Part shown: positions 61,397 to 64,000 of the stretch, one piece after another
How positions within the stretch are numbered: position 1 is the stretch's first letter
How the letters are laid out: each line of letters opens with the position of its first letter
Assembly (NCBI RefSeq): GCF_019175385.1
Contig: NC_083346.1
Span: 85,078,543 to 85,142,542, forward strand
Length of the DNA stretch: 64,000 nt
Origin: Lycium barbarum
Taxonomy: Eukaryota; Streptophyta; Magnoliopsida; Solanales; Solanaceae
Direction of reading: 5' to 3'
Made by a program: the position numbers and the translations under genes
The notes under the pieces: model-generated
Seen by the model: only the letters and a program-made list of their open reading frames with translations
What the model was told of the DNA's origin: nothing
Databases searched by the model: none

Positions 61397-62440
61397 ATCA
61401 ACATGTACACCATACGGGTAATGTCTTTACATTTTTAGCGCATGAATAACCTCAGCTAATTGAAGATCATGGGTCAGGTAATTCTTCTCATGTTTCCGCA
61501 ACTGCCTTGAAGCATATGCAATTACTTTACCGTGTTGCATCAACACACAACCCAATCCGACACCAGAAGCATCACAATACACAACATAACCATCTGGTCC
61601 TTTGGGAAGTGTCAGGACTGGGGCAAAAGTTAATTTGTTCTTCTATTCCTGGAAACTGCGTTCACAAGCATCAGTCTACTGAAATTTTGCTAATTTCTGA
61701 GTTAGCTTAGTTAATGGTGCAGAAATAGAAGAAAATCCCTCCACAAATCTTTTATAATAGCCTGCTAAGCCCAAGAAGCTACGAACCTCAGTAGGCGTTG
61801 TAGGCCTTGGCCAAGTCTTCACAGCCTCAATTTTCTGAGTATCCACTTGAATACCGTCAGCTGAAATAATATGGCCCAGAAAAGTCACAGAATTCAACCA
61901 AAATTCACATTTCAAAAACTTGACATACAATACACAAGCGGTCTGCATGCTCTATTTCTGACCGAGAATATACCAAAATGTCATTGATGAATACTATTAC
62001 AAATAGATCTAAGAAAGGCCCGAACACATAATTCATCAAATTGATGAACACCGCTGGGGCATTTGTCAACCTGAATGACATCACTTGAAATTCATAATGG
62101 CCATAGCTGGTTCCGAAAGCTGTCTTAGGAATATGTTCTTCTCTAACCTTCACCTGAAGATACCCCGATCTCAGATCAATTTTGGAAAACCACTTGGCAC
62201 CCTGTAATTGGTCAAACAAATTATCGATTCTTGGAAGCGGATATTTATTCTTGATTGTGACCTTGTTCAACTGTCTATAATCAATGCACATTCGTAGGGA
62301 GCCGTCTTTCTTTCTTACAAACAAGACAGGCGCTCCCCATGGTGATGAACTGGGCCTGATAAATCCCTTCTCAAGCAAATCCTTCAATTGTGCCTTTAGC
62401 TCTTTTAATTCTGCAGGAGCCATTCGGTAAGGAGGAATAG
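61397..62440 (-). pseudogene. pol: RT and truncated RNase H of element K
   Basis: Minus from [22 protein letters not shown] has [19 protein letters not shown], motif [12 protein letters not shown], motif [10 protein letters not shown] (first Asp of FIDD to Asn). A shift near 61920; [11 protein letters not shown] follows. RNase H starts CDASGVGL and stops abruptly after RHYPYGVHVDI at 61397-61402, before TDHKSLQY. Stops at about 61680 and 61435. Confidence 0.9.
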
Positions 62441-63100
62441 ATATAGGTTCGGTGTCTGGCAGTACATCAATAGCAAAATCAATCTCCCGCTCCAGTGGAA
62501 GACCTGGAAGTTCATTTGGAAATACATCTGGAAACTCATTTACTACCGGAACAAACTGAAACGTCGGCTGCTTCGCTTTGGTATCATGAACTCAAACGAA
62601 ATGATAAATATAGCCTTTAGCGATCATCTTCCTTGCCTTAAGGTAGGAATTAAACCTACCTTTTGGATACCCCGTTTATCCTTTCCATTCAAGCACGGGC
62701 TCTCCCGAGAATTGGAATCGAACTATTTTCATTCTGTAATCAACATTAGCATAAGAAGCAGCCAACCAATCTATGCCCATAATCACATCAAAATCTAACA
62801 TTTCCAGCTCAACCAAATCAACTTTAGTCTGGCGATCACATACCACAATCACATAATTTTTATACACTTGTCTAGCTATTACTGGATCACCAACCAGAGT
62901 AGATACCTCGAAAGGTTTAATTGGCTCGGGTTTCACCCTGATGCAGCTGGCAACATAAGGAGTAATATAAGATAGCATAGAACCCGGATCAATCAATGCA
63001 TAAACATCATGTGATAATATGGATAATGTACCTGTAACCATGTCAGGGGAGGACTTAAGATCCTAACATCCGGCTAAAGCATAAATATGGGGTTGGGTGC
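62441..63100 (-). pseudogene. pol: Protease and PR-RT linker of element K
   Basis: ALIDPGSMLSYITPYVASC (DPG as in I), then KPFEVSTLVGDP, VYKNYVIVVCDRQ and FDVIMGIDWLAASYANVD; a stop after VLEWKG. The linker [12 protein letters not shown] is at about 62470-62510. A stop lies at 63063 between gag and protease frames. Confidence 0.88.
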
Positions 63101-63831
63101 CACCTGAACTGGATGCTACCCCTCTGTCTCTACCACGGCCAACTGAAATCTTGGGAGTCTGCCCTATGGGGCGCATAAATGAAGAAGAACCGGCTACTGA
63201 TCCTGTAGGTTGAACCCCACCTCTCCCGTGCCTCGAGGGACAACCACGCATCACATGCCCAGTCTGTCCACAAACATAGCAACCATCTGAACCTTGGCGA
63301 CATAGGTCCGAATGTAACTTTCTGCACTGACTGCATCGTGGAACCGGTGGTCTCCTCTGGCTAGGATTACCTCAAAAATGGGAACCTGAGACCCTCAAAC
63401 TCTGACCCGGACCAGAATAAATAGGGCGATCAAATCTCCGACCCGCAACCGAGGTGGTGCCACTCACCGTGGATTGGCCTGAATATCTAGAATACTGCTA
63501 CCGCTGACCCCCTCCATACTCACTACTAGCACGGGTAAATCTGGCTCTCTTGTTCTGTCCTCTATCGATATCGCGCTTACCCCTCTGTGGCTGTTACTGC
63601 TTCTAAATTCGGGGTGTGGGCCAGAATACGGGAGATGTCCATCCCCTCCTTCAATGAAGCTGTCAAGCAATCTTTGAATAAATGTCGCCATATGCCACTC
63701 ACAAATCTATGTACTCTATCTCCCATATCAGCTACCATAGTGGGAGCATACCGGGCCAATGAATTAAAATGGATACTATACTCCCGAGTACTCATATTCC
63801 CTTGCTTTAGATTTAGAAACCTATCAGCTCG
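63101..63831 (-). pseudogene. gag: gag of element K, C-terminal part
   Basis: From the LTR L junction: RADRFLNLKQGNMSTREYS, FNSLARYAPT, RVHRFVSG, then a basic segment with shifts, a Cys/His cluster at about 63300-63345 and a good knuckle CYVCGQTGHVMRGC (63243-63290). Then MRPIGQTPKISVGRGRDRG. Its N-terminal capsid half lies on the other side of LTR L, outside the window. Confidence 0.87.
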
Positions 63832-64000
63832 TGTCACGACCCGACTAGGGACCGCGACGGGCACCCGGTGCTAGCCCACCCGGGCACCCCCTTGGCGTAC
63901 CTTTACCCTTACATTTAGGTGTGCCACATATTTAAACATACTTCTCTATTCATCAATCATACTAGTCTCATTGGACAACAATACCTTTATATCATCATTG
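63832..64000 (-). repeat. LTR L: start of another A1/C-family LTR
   Basis: TGTCACGACCCGACTAGGG, then GACGGGCACCCGGTGCTAGC, matching the 5'-end text of the A1 and C LTRs (read on plus). It interrupts K's gag at 63831; flank GCTCG (63827-63831). Whether it is a solo LTR or a full element is outside the window. Confidence 0.85.

Larger units (their letters stand above)
56507..63831 (-). mobile_element. Element K: gypsy element, left part, integrase replaced by non-coding DNA
   Basis: Minus strand. 3' LTR at 56507-59588, PPT, about 1.8 kb non-coding (59605-61380) with a 5S-like sequence, then RNase H (cut off), RT, protease and gag reading leftwards from 63831, where LTR L is inserted. The 5' LTR is outside the window. 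Integrase and chromodomain are absent, so it is non-autonomous. Left flank GTTAC (56502-56506) should recur at the far end. Confidence 0.85.

Overview
The window is plant nuclear DNA made almost wholly of nested Ty3/gypsy LTR retrotransposons. I find no host gene. The coding remnants (CCHC gag, aspartic protease, RT, RNase H, HHCC/DDE integrase, and a chromodomain-like tail ending in a YPHLF motif) place most elements among the chromoviruses, probably the Tekay/Del clade. Large Tekay-type elements with LTRs of 2.4-3.2 kb, and TCGCGAA-rich clusters in one old LTR, suggest a eudicot, plausibly Solanaceae. The species call is inference only. Element names below (A1, G, T, E, C, D, F, H, J, I, K, L) are mine. 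Layout, left to right: A1 (minus, 1-2853) is the end of an element with 2.46-kb LTRs. G (minus; 2854-3998, 12716-15939) is an old gag/protease remnant with a decayed LTR. T (minus, 3999-12710) is inserted in G's gag with target duplication AATCC. It is a non-autonomous TR-GAG type: two 3.2-kb LTRs around a single gag. E (plus, about 15940-21801 plus 44112-44286) is very decayed. Its 3' LTR was split by element C (minus, 21802-44106, duplication GTTCA). C carries two further insertions: D (plus, 23305-33977, duplication ACATG) in its 3' LTR, and solo LTR F (35300-37826, duplication CCTTT) inside the integrase tail. J (plus) is a gag/PR/RT remnant broken up by E, by solo LTR H (44323-47371), by element I (plus, 48396-56353, duplication CGATA) and by element K (minus, 56507 onward). 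K is entered by LTR L at 63832. No element here looks autonomous. Each of the four RT remnants that reach the catalytic motifs has a lesion in motif A or motif C. T encodes only Gag, while D has RT (partial), RNase H and integrase but no gag, and the two share a very similar PBS-leader, so their lesions are complementary. The main points for a second look are: (1) three short boxes in the same order and similar spacing in LTRs that otherwise differ, one matching a plant 5' splice site (AG|GTATGT), together with TTTCAG two bases before each visible gag ATG, suggesting a leader intron that spans the PBS; (2) an unrecognised 139-residue acidic ORF in D where gag should start; (3) a full-length 5S rRNA-like sequence inside K, collinear with plant 5S up to about base 92; (4) a short inverted piece of integrase at K's deletion junction.
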